Positions 12,902 through 25,300 of a stretch of 64,000 nucleotides of DNA are shown here, piece after piece (within the stretch, counting starts at the first letter, position 1; each line of letters starts with the position of its first letter). The notes under the pieces are model-generated. The model saw nothing but the letters and a program-made list of their open reading frames with translations, ran no database searches and was not told the DNA's origin. Origin of the DNA: Calycina herbarum (taxonomy: Eukaryota > Ascomycota > Leotiomycetes > Helotiales > Pezizellaceae); contig LLEY01000055.1 of the NCBI GenBank assembly GCA_001414485.1, positions 186,001 to 250,000 of the forward strand. Reading direction: 5' to 3'. Both the position numbers and the translations under genes were made by a program.

Positions 12902-14790
12902 TAGATATACCGAGTATTTACTTAGAAGTAAACTCGTTACTTATATTAAAGATATTAAATAAGATAATAAGATTAATAACTAAAGTTGAGTAAGAAGCTC
13001 CTATCTAATAGCAGACGTGCTAGTCTTATATAAAACCTTCGTTTCCTAAGTATATCGCTTATATCGCTTATATCGCTCGCGTCGCTTACGATTAAAGCGA
13101 TTAGAGCGATATAGGCGATCACGTTATATAATCGTACGTGACTTCTAATAGTATTATAAGAGTAAGATCCTGAAATCCTCGAATATCTTTTATATTACTA
13201 ATTTCCTCTTATATTACCTTTCTTTTCTAGATAATATATCTTATTCTATTAGAGCGCTGTCTAAACTACTTACTACGTATTTGTAATTTATAATAGTTTA
13301 TACGTAGATTATCTATTTCTTTAATATAGTAGATTATAATATCGAATCTAGTAAGAGTTTATAACTACCTAGTAAGGCGTCTATTACTAAATTCTTTTAT
13401 CGTTGTTTATATTTTTAAGTTCTTATAATTAGTAAGAACTAGTATCTAGTGTTTTATACTCTAAAGGTAGATTCTCTAGTATTCTAGAGCTAAGACTATA
13501 GTAAGAAGTTTCTTCTTATAGATACTATAGTTTTATTAAGTAGTATTTAATATCTTAGAAAAGTATACTATAGATATAAGCTTTCTCTTATTATTAGATT
13601 AAAGGTATATAATAGTAACTACTATATCTAAAGCGTCTATTTTAATAGTACTTAGTTTATTAGTATCGAAGTTTTAGAGAATTAGTTCTTTTATAAATCG
13701 CTTTTTAATTTCCTAGAAAGCTTTCTTAGTATTCTTATCTTAGATAAATAAAACATCCTTTCTAGTAAAGTTTATTATTAGTTTTAAGATCTTAGAGTAT
13801 CTTCTAATATATTATTAATAAAATTTAGTAAATTCTTAGAATAACTAAACGTCTTTAACGTTCTTTAGTAATTCCTATTCTAGAATTACTTTAACCTTTT
13901 CTAAGTTAATCTCTATTTTTCTAGAAGAGATCTTATAGCTTAGAAAAGTAGTATAAGTTACTTTAAATTCGTACTTTAAAAGTTTAAGATAAGAATCTAC
14001 TATAGCGAGCCTTTATAAGACTTCTCTAATATATTTCTTATATTCTTTCTTAAATTTTAAAAATATAAGAATATTATCTAGGTAATATATAATAGTTACT
14101 CTTAGAAGATCTTCTAGTATTTTATTATTCTATCTCTAGTAGATAGCTAGTATATTAGTTGAGTTTTATAAATTTTTTAGCCTTTCTAATCTTATTATAT
14201 AAGTACTAGTCTTCTAGTACTAAATAAGTATTCTTAACTATTATATTATTAACGTCTTAATAGTTAATATAAACTCTTCTATTTAGATCGTTCTTCTTAT
14301 ATATAATAAGTTTATTAGAAGTAGTTAGTAAATCCGACTTTTAGATATATTCTTTCTAAATTCCTTTCTATATATACTTCTTAAGAAGTTATAGATTCCT
14401 CTAGTTATAAAGTCGAAGCTTCTACTTCTTAAAGTTATAACTCTCTTTTAATTCAATCTTATAATTCTATAGTTAATATATAAAAAGTGTATATATATCT
14501 TCTAGGTTTTTAAATAATTTCTTAAATTCTTTATACTATATAGATATCTTTAGTTTAGCTTTCTTACTATTCTATAGAGAACCTTAGACTATGTGTCTAA
14601 GCGTATTAGAAGAGGTAGTACTAAGCTTGTTCTAGTCTTATATTTAAAATTATAAACCTATATAATTATATTAGCTAAAGGTTACTATTCTAGCCTTCTA
14701 GTTAATATCTAGATTATATTCTTAAATCTCTAGTATACTAAGTTTTATCTTCTTTCTATTTCAATAATATTAAATTATATATCTAAGATA

Positions 14791-16631
14791 ACGTGGTTTA
14801 TTACTAAGTTAGTAATATTACTAAGTCGGTAATTTTTCCTTAGTATTAAACTTTGAATATTAATAAATCAACTATAATATATTAAATTAACTAAATCTAA
14901 TCGAAATCTAATAAACTAGATATATCTATAGCTTCTTAATAAGTTTATATATTATAACTAGCTTTTCTATAGATTCTATAGTATTACCTAGACAGCTACC
15001 TCTTCTTACGACTACTCTCCGCTATATATATATCGCGTCGTACCTACTTATCTATATCCTTTTAAGCTATAATATCTTAGACATCCTCTACTATAAGTGT
15101 ACCCCCTTGATAGACACGAGCTTTTTTAGCTCTTCGGCGTTTGCTTAGGGCTTTATTAGCTGCTTAAAGAGTACGTACCTTAGTAGACAGTAGAGTTATC
15201 TTATAGGCTATTCGCTTTATACCTTTAGCTAATATAGTAACTGTCTTAAAAAGTAGAGTTAGTAAGCTCTCTTAGTAACAGGTAATCTAATTTCAAACAA
15301 AGGTTGTTTATAAGAGAGCTTTAGTTAGGTTAGAAGAAGTCTAGGAGACCTAAGAGTAGCTGTTAGCTATAGAGAGTCTAGAGAGAGTTAGAGTCTATAA
15401 CTTTATATTAAGCTTTAAAAGCACTGCTTATAAGTTAAAAGGTACTAAGCCAGCTCTATAGAATCTAGCCTAATAGTTTTATACTACTATAGATTCCTTA
15501 TACGCTGCTATAAAAGCTAGAAAGAACTCTATCTTTATAATATAGTTAATATAGGCTTTAATAAACGTCTTAATCTACCGACTATACACCTGCTTTAAGA
15601 TACTAAAGTATCTAATATTAAGTAGCTAAGTAAGATAGAACGAATAAAGAGGTAATCTAAGAGTAATAATATTATATATCTTATAGTACTCTTAGAACTT
15701 AGCTGATTCGTAACTCTTATATCTATCTAACACGAGTATTCGATATAAACCTCTTATATAAGTAGTAGTATATTTGTCGAAATGTTTCAGCTATTCTAGA
15801 CCTGTCTTATTATTCGTCTATCTATTACTTGTCGGTTTAATAACCTAATCGGTTAGAAGACTATTATCTATATACTAATTTAAGAGATAGTTCTTACTCT
15901 AAACTACTAGAAATAGAGATACTCTAGCCTTTACTATTAATATAAGTAATCGCTATAGTCTATTCTCGATTCTATAGCTAAACTATCTTACCTCTACTAC
16001 GTTAATCTATATAGGTAATAACTATTATAGAGTAAATTATACCTATTATAAAGCCGGTTTCGTTGAAGTTATAGAAGTCGTAGTCTAATACTCTATATTT
16101 TACTCTTATATTTTCAACTAGTCGGAACCACGAGCTAATTAGCTTAGAATCTTTATATAAGGCTTTTTAGAAATCATAGACGCGATTAAAACGCGTCTTA
16201 AGAGCTGGTTATCGTTGTACGAATTAATATATCTAGAGCTTACTAACGCGTTTTCTCTCTTTTAATTCTAGGATAAAATTTACTATATCTTCTATACTAG
16301 CTAGCTAGGGTATAAACCCTCTAGAATCTAGGTTAAGTATATTCCGAATAATTACTTTCTCTTCTATCTTAGATAACTTAATATAGTTAGATCGGATTTC
16401 GTTTTAAGAAGTTTAGCTAGCTATTCTATCTAAGAGTATAGATCTAGGTACTCTATAAAGCTTTACTATAGCTAAAGAGTTAATCTTCTTAGATAAACGA
16501 ATAGCTTTAAGAGCTAGGATTATTCGAGCTTCTTTAGTATAAACTTCTATTTATAGTAGTTAAGAAAACGTGTATTAAACTTAATAGAGTAGAATATAGA
16601 GGAAAATTACTAACTCGGTAATAAACCACGT
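14791..16631 (-). mobile_element. Pogo/Fot1-type transposon B, heavily RIP-mutated
   Basis: An 1,841-bp element with ACGTGGTTT ends, flanked by TA (14789-14790, 16632-16633). The left end has two 17-bp units (ATTACTAAGTCGGTAAT type, close to a palindrome). The right end has one, which accounts for its being about 18 bp shorter than its relatives. The minus strand holds a transposase remnant (YDFYNFNETGFIIG near 16040-16090; a C-terminal GGT-rich coiled segment near 15100). Left flank is C0 protease region on the minus strand; right flank is integrase region on the plus strand, so it sits at a rearrangement junction. Confidence 0.82.
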
Positions 16632-18255
16632 TATCTATAACTATTAATAATTAGCTTACTTATATTTAAATCTTAAAAATTAAGAGATTATATAAAGAAC
16701 TTATAGAGAACTTATAGTTTATAGCTAAAAGAAATATATACTATTATAATAAATAATATAGTTAGAAGCTAATACTAAAAGAGAGAGATAAAGTTTATTT
16801 AGTATAAAAAAATATTAATATAAAAAGACTAAGTAATAAATTAGATTATAAGAAACTTAGACTATTTAAAATCAAACGTATTAAAAGACTCTTAAATTAT
16901 AAACTAGTACTACTAAAAACTATAAATATCTATCTAGTATTCTATATATCCTTACTTAAACTAGTACTACCGGGAGTACTACTAGCCCTATATATAGAAA
17001 TCTAACTAGTAAACCTAAACACCGAGTATAAGGTTAAGAGAATTCTTAACTATAAACTTATTAGAGGACGAGTTAAATACTTAATTAAATAGCTAGATTA
17101 TCTATACTTAGAAAACATTTAGAAACTAAGAGAAAGCCTTACTTATTACTTAGAGGAACTTCAGAAGTTCTACTACTAAAACCTAGGGTTATCTATATCT
17201 CGTAGTTAGAAGAGAAAGCCTTAAGAAAAGCTGAATTAAGAGATAGCTTAACGACAAAAGCAGAACTACTAGAGGAAGAAGAGGCTACTAGCTAAGTAAC
17301 CTCTGTCTCTCTCTGCTCTTTCTCTTCTCTTTCTCTCTCTTTAGCTTTATTAAGCTCTTATAGATTAGTAAGACTATAACAGAGCATCTCTTACTCTCGC
17401 TTAATAAGAAAGCGTTACTATTTCTATAGTTAGAGGATCTTCTATATAGCTTCTTCTTAAACTTTATAAGCTGTCTTCTCCTCTTATTATAACCGTCGCT
17501 TCTAGGTATTAAGAGATTCTTACTTAAAAAGTAAGAGTATTTAGTTTTACTCTTTAATATTATAAGACTTACCTTTTCTAGTATATTTAGAGTACTTAGA
17601 ACTACTAGAGATACTAATATACTAATAGCTAGTCTTTATATTAATATAATAAGTATAAGGAATTATTTTATATCTTATACGTTCGATATAAAGAGTGTTA
17701 AGAGTTCTATATTATTTAAGTTTATCTTTTAGAAGAGGCGTTAATAATATAATAGAAGTAAGAAAAGCTACTAGCCTCTTAATAATATTTTCTTAGTTAG
17801 TACTTAAGCGTAAGAATATACTAGTCTAGACAGCGTTCTAATAGAATAAGATATAACGTCTAGGAAATAGAAGGTAATATAAGAGGAGATTCCTAATCTA
17901 AAAGATTAGAGAGACTTAGAATCTTACTATTAGAAATATATTAGGCGTTATATAATATTAATCGCCTATATCGCCTATATCGCTCTAATCGCGAGCGACG
18001 CGAGTAATAAAAGCGATCTAAGTAATAAGAGTAATAATAGAAGAACGAAAGTCTTATATAAGACTAGCACGTCTGTTATTAGATAGAAGCTTCGTACTTA
18101 ACTTTAGTTATTAATCTTATTATCTTATTTAATATCTTTGATATAAGTAATAAGTTTACTTCTAAGTAAACAAACCAGCGTATCTATACTTCTTACTTAT
18201 ATACTAACCTTCGAGACTTAGTTACCTTTGTTTAGTTTATTTAAGTTTCGTTATA
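16632..18255 (+). mobile_element. Chromovirus C3 fragment: integrase end, chromodomain, 3' LTR
   Basis: The plus-strand 3' part of a family member. It begins mid-integrase immediately after transposon B (matching C6 from about 40390). A chromodomain can be read with stops ignored at 17035-17180: ILNYKLIRGRVKYLIK*LDY, where the stop replaces the conserved Trp of the KW.GY motif. A purine-rich tail and LTR (about 17835-18255) follow. The first bases of the LTR are missing: the sequence jumps from the tail into the LTR at a shared TAGTCTA. The 5' two thirds of the element are absent. Confidence 0.75.
17835..18255 (+). repeat. 3' LTR of C3, 5' end deleted
   Basis: Reverse complement of the C1 LTR, ending TTTCGTTATA. 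The start (TGTTACGAATCACG in consensus) and the preceding polypurine tract are lost in a small deletion. Confidence 0.75.
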
Positions 18256-18257
18256 TT

Positions 18258-18597
18258 ATCTTTCTTTTATTCGATAAGCTCGGTATCGACTATATCTTTA
18301 TAGAGAACGGTTAAAGGTATATAAGAGATATACTCGCTTAGCTAAGCTCTAATATAATATCCGTGGCTTTAATTAGCCTTCTTATTTATCTGATTTAAAC
18401 GTAACTAAGAAGGTCTAGCGGTGGATAAAAGAAGAGTTAAAGAAGTTGCTTTTTATACCGACTTCTAAGAAGGAGTTAATTAAGAAGATTTAAAGACTTT
18501 GAGATCTAGTAGATCTACGTAATTATCGGGTATATACTAAGAGATTAATATATAAATTAGAAGACGTTATTAATATACGTAAACTAGCTACTATATA
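18258..18597 (+). pseudogene. Tc1/mariner-like transposase, C-terminal fragment
   Basis: With stops read through, one plus-strand frame gives the C-terminal third of a fungal Tc1-like DDE transposase. The signature WP.YSPDLN.IE..W is present as N*PSYLSDLNVTKKV*RWIK, followed by a Lys-rich helix, YKLEDVINIR and a stop. Trp to stop changes are RIP-type. The N-terminal domain and any inverted repeat are missing, and the left edge abuts the C3 LTR. It is distinct in sequence from the five pogo-type elements. Confidence 0.65.
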
Positions 18598-18714
18598 TTA
18601 ATATAAGTTTTTAATTTAAAGTTAAAATAATTAGATTTAGATTTATAGTATATTTTTAAAAATAAGATATAGGTTTTAATATTCTTACTTAGGTATACTA
18701 CGAGCTATAGCTCT

Positions 18715-19300
18715 AACTCTTACTACGCTTAAAGAATAGAGAAAGCGCCTAGAAGCTTAGAGAAAAAGAACTTAAGTGAAAAACCCTATATAATATATAG
18801 AAGCGTTAGATAAGGTAGACCTTAATAATTAGAAGCTACGGAAGGTTTATAAGTAGCTTACTAAAGCAAAGAGCTTACTACTTATATAAGTATAAACGAG
18901 AGTAATAGAGCTTAACACCTTCCTCTTCTTAAGAAGAGTACTAGACTAGCTTATACTATAGTATATATACGTAAGCGGTAGAGAGATAGTAGAGTATCTT
19001 ATACTATTTTACTATAAGATTCTATAAGAGAGAGAAGCGCTTATAAGAGCTCTTAGAAAGCGGATTAGAGACCTTAGAGAGCTAAGAGAGGCGCTAGCGA
19101 ATAGGAATCTAGCGCCGAGGATTACTACTTAGCTGCTTAGGCTAGGAAGACTCTAGAAGTATAGGCTTACACTGGAATTACTAGAGGAAGATAGAGAGAA
19201 GAATAAGAAGGTAAGAGAAAGAGAGAAAGAGAAGGAAGTAGCTAAGACGCGCTAAAAGGCAAGGCCTAGGCTTAGACAGTTCTAAGAGAGCGACTAAGAA
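18715..19300 (+). pseudogene. Non-LTR retrotransposon (LINE) ORF2 C-terminal remnant
   Basis: A plus-strand frame with few stops resembles the end of a fungal LINE ORF2. It has KAKSLLL...RV.ELNTFLF, then a Cys/His segment RIP-converted to Tyr (YIYVSGREIVEYLIL, where C.CG..ET.EHL.L is expected), then an Arg-rich helix. That is the usual context downstream of the RNase H domain in Tad/I-like elements (family knowledge). RT and endonuclease regions are not present. I assign it by motif only. Confidence 0.5.
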
Positions 19301-20104
19301 GCGCTAGAGACAGTTAACTACGACTCTTATACTACTAATATACGCTCTAGTAGTTAAGTACTTAACCTACTACCTTCTATATTACTAAGTTAGAGAGACG
19401 AGCTCTAAATAGACAGTAGTAGAACCTTGAAAAGAAGTGTTATACGCTTAAGAAAAAGCTTAAAAAGCGACGGAGAAACGAGCTAAAAGGCTTTATAAAC
19501 TAGAATAGAAGATATACTACTTACTCTTAGAGCTTAGCCTACGGCCTACGTAGTATAAGAATAATAATATAATTAACAAAGTTATTATATTTCTCTTATA
19601 TTATTTAGCTAATAATACTATTACTATAATAGCTTATTATAATATCTACCTCTACTCTATTTAGCCTTAACAACTTATAAGTAGTATATAATACTAGCTT
19701 TAAATCCTTAAGTAACTTTATTAAATAATATAGTAATAACTTTACTACTAGCTTAGCTAGCCTCTTCTAGATTTATAATAAATTAATAAAGTAAGAGTAG
19801 AATCGCGAAGTAGATACTTTATAAGGAGACGAATAATTTCAAGCCTAGCTCGTCTACTTAATAGTCTAAATTAAACTATTTTAAACCTAGCTTACTTAAG
19901 CTTAAACTATCTAAGTCTAAGCTGTTTAAACTTAAGCTTAATCTTAACCTCTACTATAACTATAAGTCGTCTAATCTCTTTACTATACTAACCTCTAACG
20001 CTTTAGTAGAAGTACTTATAAGAAGACTAATAACCTTTATACGTATCTTATTAATCTTAATATTAAACTTTAAGTAAATACTAACTAGTATCTAACTAAG
20101 AAAA
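19301..20104. other. AT-rich segment without a recognised gene; left arm of a split segment
   Basis: No frame of note. It ends in GAAAA (20100-20104), the target duplication of C4, and continues at 44066-44392 and then 46254-46382 once C4 and transposon E are removed. A Gln/Leu-rich repetitive frame (about 19850-20000) might belong to the gag region of the LTR element whose 3' end is at 46697; this is not established. Confidence 0.5.
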
Positions 20105-20569
20105 TATAACGAAACTTTATACGAACTAAACAAAGGTAACTAAGTCTCGAAGATTAGTATATAAGTAAGAAGTATAGATACGCCGGTGTATTTACTTAGA
20201 AGTGAACTCGTTACTTATATTAAAGATATTAAATAAGATAATAAGATTAATAACTAAAGTTAAGTACGAAGCTTCTATTTAATAGTAGACGTACTAGTCT
20301 TTATATAGAACCTTCGTTCCTAAGTATATTACTTATATTACTTATATCGCTCGCGTCGCTCGCGATTAAGACGATTAAAGCGATATAGACGATTACGTTA
20401 TATAACCGTACGTAACTTCTAATAGTATTATAATAGTAAGATTCTAAAACTCTTAAATACCTTTTATACTACTAATTCTCTCTTATATTACCTTCTATTC
20501 CTAGATGTTATACCTTGTCTTATTAGAACGCTGTCTAGACTACTTACTACGTAACCGTGATTTATAATA
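20105..20569 (-). repeat. 3' LTR of C4
   Basis: A 465-bp LTR, pairing with 43619-44065. Same termini as the C1 LTRs. Confidence 0.85.
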
Positions 20570-22161
20570 CTATCCCCTTCTTAGACTAGCGTATCTGTAC
20601 GCTTAAGTATAGCCTAAGAAAATATCGTTAAGAGGCTAGTAGTCTCTCTTATTTCTATTATATTATTAACGCTTCTTCTAAAAGATAAACTTAAATAATA
20701 TAGAACTCTTAACACTCTCTATATCGAGTATATAAGACGTGAAATAATTCCCTATACTTGTTATATAAATACGAAAACCAGCCGTCGATATATTAGCGTT
20801 CCTAGTAGTTCTAAGTACTCTAAATATACTAGGAAAGACAAGTCTTATAATATTAAAGAGTAGAACTAAATACTCTTACTTTTTAAGTAGAAATCTATTA
20901 ATACTTAGAAGCAATAATTATAATAGAAGAAGAAGATAGCTTATAAGATTTAAGAAGAAGCTATATAGAAAATCCTCTGTTTATAGAAACAGTAACGCTT
21001 CCTTACTAAGCGAGAGTAAGAGATACTCTATTATAGTCTTACTAATCTATAAGAGCTTAATAAAGCTAAAGAGAAAGAAAGAGTAGAGAAAGAGAAAGAG
21101 TAGAGAGAGGTAGAGGTTACTCGGCTAGTAACCTCTTCTTTCTCTAGTAACCCCGCTTTTGTCGCTAAACTATCTCTTAATTTAGCCTTTCTTAATACTT
21201 TCTCTTCTAACTATAAGATATAGGTAACCCTAGGTTTTAGTAGTAGAACTTCTAAAGTTCCTCTAAGTAATAGTTAATATTTCTTCTAGGTTCTTAAGTA
21301 TTTTCTAAGTATAGATAATCTAACTATTTAATTAAGTACTTGATTTATTTTCTAATAAGTTTATAGTTAAGAATCTTTTTAACTTTATATTCAACGTTTA
21401 GGTTTACTAGTTAAATTTCTATAAGTAGAGCTAGTAGAGCTCCTAGTAGTACTAGTTTAAGTAGAGATATATAGAATACTAGATAGATATTTATTATTCG
21501 TAGTAGTACTAATTTATAATTCAAAGGTTCTCTAACTCGTTTAATTTTAAATAGTCTAAGTTTCTTATAGTCTAGTTTATTACTTAGTCTTTTTATATTA
21601 ATATTTTTTTATACTAGATAGACTTTATTCCTCTCTTTTAGTATTAGCTTCTAACTATGTCGTTTGTTATAGTAGTATACGTTTCTCTTAGCTATAAACT
21701 ATAAATCCTTTATAAGTTCTTTATATAACCTCTTAATTTTTAAGACCTAAATATAAGTAAGCTAGTTATTAATAGTTATAGATAGTAGTTCTCGATATAC
21801 TACTAATTCGTATCTAAAGTTAGTATAGAATAGTATAATAAGTGTTATTTCTATTACTAAACTATTATAAATAAACTATACTAAAGATAGTAGCTTTATC
21901 TAGTTGTCTTACTAGTAGTTTATATAATAACAAAGGTATATCTTAACTACCTAGTTTATACGTTCGTTTTCTTTATTTGTTTATAATTGAAAGCCGTAGA
22001 TAACTTTCTTTTTATATCTAATTACTTTATAAGAGCGATCTAAAATTTTAAGATAAAGAGTTTATCTCTATCTAAGAGTATTTCTTTAGATAGTTTATAT
22101 CTTAAGACTACTTCTTTTAGAAACGTAAATACTAATTCCTCGGCTATACTTGATTCTATAT

Positions 22162-22310
22162 TATTAGTATAACTTAGTAGCTAATAGTATAATATAAAAA
22201 GAGTATATTATCGTTCGTATATATAAAGCAAAGTTAGCTACTCTATCTACTTAAATAGACCTTAAGCGAGAAGGTTACGTAGAGTGCTATTTACTCTAAT
22301 TATACTAACA
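22162..22310 (-). repeat. 3' LTR of copia-type element
   Basis: A 149-bp direct repeat of 28053-28201, with only scattered transition differences. Confidence 0.88.
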
Positions 22311-22319
22311 CTAGCACTT

Positions 22320-25300
22320 CTTTAAAACGGTGGAAGTTACTACCTAAAAATTATTAAAATCTCTTATCTTGTCTAGCTAATTATAGCCCTCTATTCTATG
22401 TTCTTAACTAATAAGAGCGTCCTATTCAGAGGTCTTATTATCTCTTATTCTGTTCTACCTATTCTATAAGCTTAATATCTAGCTTATTAGTATTAATTAG
22501 CTTTTATAGAGTATTATAATAATCCTTCTTAGTTATAGTATCTACTAGATTACTCTTACTATTAATCTACTTAATTTCGTCGATCTCTCTTAACTTATAT
22601 ACTTCTTATAAGTATATAACGTTAATTATTAAGCGCTTCTCCTTAGTAGTACCTAATTTAGCTATATATTTGTAAATAGACTTCGAATCGGTATATATAA
22701 TAAGCGGGACCTTAAAGCCTAAGATGCTTTCTAAGATTGATTTAATAGAAGCGGCAGCGTCGAATCCGGAGCTTATTATATATAGTTCTAAGGCTAAAAC
22801 GCTGTAAGTAACTCTTTTATACTTAGTAGAAGACTAATATAAAATATTAGTATTATCGTTCTTATTTATAAGTACTATAACGTATCTAATTTATAATAAT
22901 AAGTCTTTATTATTTATAAAAGAGCTATCTATAAAGGCGTATAATTTAAGCGAGTTTTAGTCTAATTTAACGTATTTAAGCTCTCTTATAACATTGTCGA
23001 TTTACTATTAAATTCGCTTATTAAGAAGGCTAATATCAACTTCTTATAGATCGGTTATCTAAGTAGTATATAATAAATCAAATACTGCTTCTAGCTAGGA
23101 CACTGTTACTAAATATACTCTATAAGTATACTAAGTAATATATTAATCCTTAGTAGATACTATATAGGAAGTGTCTTTAGTATTAGATATCTCTGCTAGT
23201 ACCTTTTATACTAATTTCAAGTGCTTTATATAATCCTAGGTAAGTGTAAATAAGCTATCTATATACTTACTAATTAGCCCTCTATTAAACTAGATTAGAT
23301 AGGTAATAGTAAGTTCTTATCTATCTTTTGATATAAATCCGGCTTTCTTAATAGTACTTTCTTCCTTAGCTATAAAAGCATCGTTTATAAGTATAAGAGT
23401 ATTATCTATTTAAAGTCCTACTACTCTAAAAGGTCTATCTAATCGTTTAGTATATAAAAGACAGGGGTCGAAAGTGGATTGTTCTATTATAAGCTTTGTA
23501 GTATAGTATTTATAGTATATTATAAACCAGTGGTTTCTAGCTTCTAGAATACTATATAATAGCTTAATAACTTCAAAGAATATATTCTTCTATTAAGAGT
23601 ATTCTTTTAGTAGATATACGAAGAACTTTCGATTTAGTTTTATAAGTAACTAGGTATATACTTATATAATATTCTAAATATAAACTTATAAATCTAAGTA
23701 TACTACTATAAGTATAAGAATAATTCTTTAGCTTACTCTTTAGATTATAAGAGCTTAGATAAGAACTAAGGACTTTCTATTATTATTATATACTTAGATA
23801 ACTAGTCTTAACTTTATAAAAGCAAGTGCTATACTCTTAAATTTGATATTATCTACGAACTATAATCTAAAGATTCTAGTATTAGAAGGCAGATTATCCT
23901 AGGTAACGATCTTAAAGACGCCTTAATCGGTTAATCTACTAACTTCCTTCTAGCGTAATTCTACGTATATTATACTATTAGTAGCTATAAATACTTTAAT
24001 ATTATATTCTTTCTTAATAGACGAAAGGAAAGTCTCGATATCTTCGATAGTAACGTAGTCCTTAGTATTATTAATAAAAGCATCTATCTCTTAGAATAAG
24101 ATCTCGAAAGGTCTATTTAGTAGTCTTAGATACTTTCGTAGTCTTCCTTATCTACGTTTCTAGACTAGTTCTATTATCGATTCTAGAGGATTAGTAAGGT
24201 TATCTTATTATACCTATGTCTAGTAAAGTTAGTATCGAGTTTATAGACGAGATTAAGGCTTCTCTTAAGGCTTAGTTCTATCGTCTATTCTATCTCTATA
24301 AGATTATAGTGTCTCGAACGACGGTGCCGTTCTAGAAATCTCTCCAACCGCCGGTGCTGTTCTAGAGTCTCTAAATATTTCTTCGAAGTATAGCTTTATT
24401 ACTATAGATCTAAATCTTATAGAACTACTTAGTAGTAATATAATATAGTTCTTATTTTCGATTTCTTATAATAAAAAGAGGCTGGTCTAGTACTTTTTAT
24501 ACTTACGCTAGACGAGTACTTTAGAGTTTAGTAGTAATTTCTTAATTCCGCTAGATAAGAGACCGTTCCGAGTATTAAGAACATCGTTGACTTATTACTT
24601 AGCAAGTAACTTACGTGCTTCCTTAGTAGCCTTCTTATACGTCTTAGATCTCTAGGAAATTATATATAAAGAGGTATTATTCTCGGCTATATAGGGGTAG
24701 ATACTATAAATAAGTAAAGTAGGTACTAAACTATCAGATTCTACTATATCGTTAATAGCTTTAAAAGCTATTTAAAGAGTAGAGGCCTTTACGAGACTAG
24801 GTTATTATTCCTAGATAATTCAGTAAATACGGCGAATCAGTCTATAGTATTGTTCTACTATTCTAATAGAATTATATACCTCGACTAGTACGGTTTTGAC
24901 TTTAATTTCTATTAAATTAACATATCTCTTAAATTCCTTTGTAATAAAGTTCTTTCTAACGTCTATAGTAATATAATTAGAAGGTCTTAGATAAGTATTA
25001 ATCTAGTACTTTTGAAAGGTCTCTTAGGCACTCTTTATACTTATGTCTAGTAGGAAGTCTCTAGATTAATATCGAGTTTCTTAGTCTATAATATATAATA
25101 CTAGCTTTTCTTCTAAAAAGAAGACATCTATGATTATATTATAATTAAACTTAATATCGTTATAAAGTATAAATTTAAATCGACTAGGTAACTTTCCGTG
25201 CTTTTAGTAATACTTATAGTATTTAGTAAGATATTATAGAATGTCTTACTCGACGTCGTAACCGGCACGCTCGAGTATATACTATAAGCGTAGTATAGAT

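Larger units (their letters stand above)
3992..13295 (-). mobile_element. Chromovirus C1, full-length, TSD GTTTA
   Basis: A complete minus-strand Ty3/gypsy element about 7.4 kb long once transposon A (11042-12901) is removed. GTTTA sits immediately outside both ends (3987-3991 and 13296-13300), and C0 sequence continues across the site. Plus-strand order is 3' LTR, untranslated tail, chromodomain and integrase (about 5.2-6.5 kb), RNase H, RT (about 7.0-8.0 kb), protease (about 8.3-8.6 kb), gag (about 8.7-10.9 kb), 5' LTR. The RT catalytic motif reads YLDN on the minus strand near 7485-7515; YLDD is expected and D to N is a RIP-type change. All frames are broken. Its insertion into another copy of the same family dates it after C0. 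Confidence 0.85.
10971..13295 (-). repeat. 5' LTR of C1, split by transposon A
   Basis: About 463 bp of LTR sequence interrupted at a TA by transposon A. Removing 11042-12901 plus one TA gives AAGAAGTATAGATATACC, which is what uninterrupted LTR copies read at this place (for example near 20160). The array of 9-bp units here has three copies (13052-13078). Confidence 0.85.
1..14790 (-). mobile_element. Chromovirus C0 (Ty3/gypsy), RIP-mutated, interrupted host copy
   Basis: A minus-strand LTR retrotransposon running off the left edge of the window. Its own sequence is 1-1014, 3811-3991 and 13301-14788; the rest is later insertions. The pieces match C1 base for base in order (1-1014 resembles about 5370-6393), so removing the insertions restores one integrase-to-protease stretch. 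No reading frame survives: CpA/TpG dinucleotides are almost gone and stops are dense. About 130 bp of RT sequence present in C1 is missing near 14163. The 3' LTR lies outside the window. The gag end is absent: at 14790 it abuts transposon B, and beyond B the sequence belongs to another copy in the opposite orientation. Family assignment rests on similarity to C1 and C6, where domain motifs can be read. Confidence 0.8.

Noticed and set aside
18258..19300. An intact Tc1 transposon or LINE
   Set aside because: Only C-terminal fragments can be read; no inverted repeats, poly-A tail or 5' part were found.
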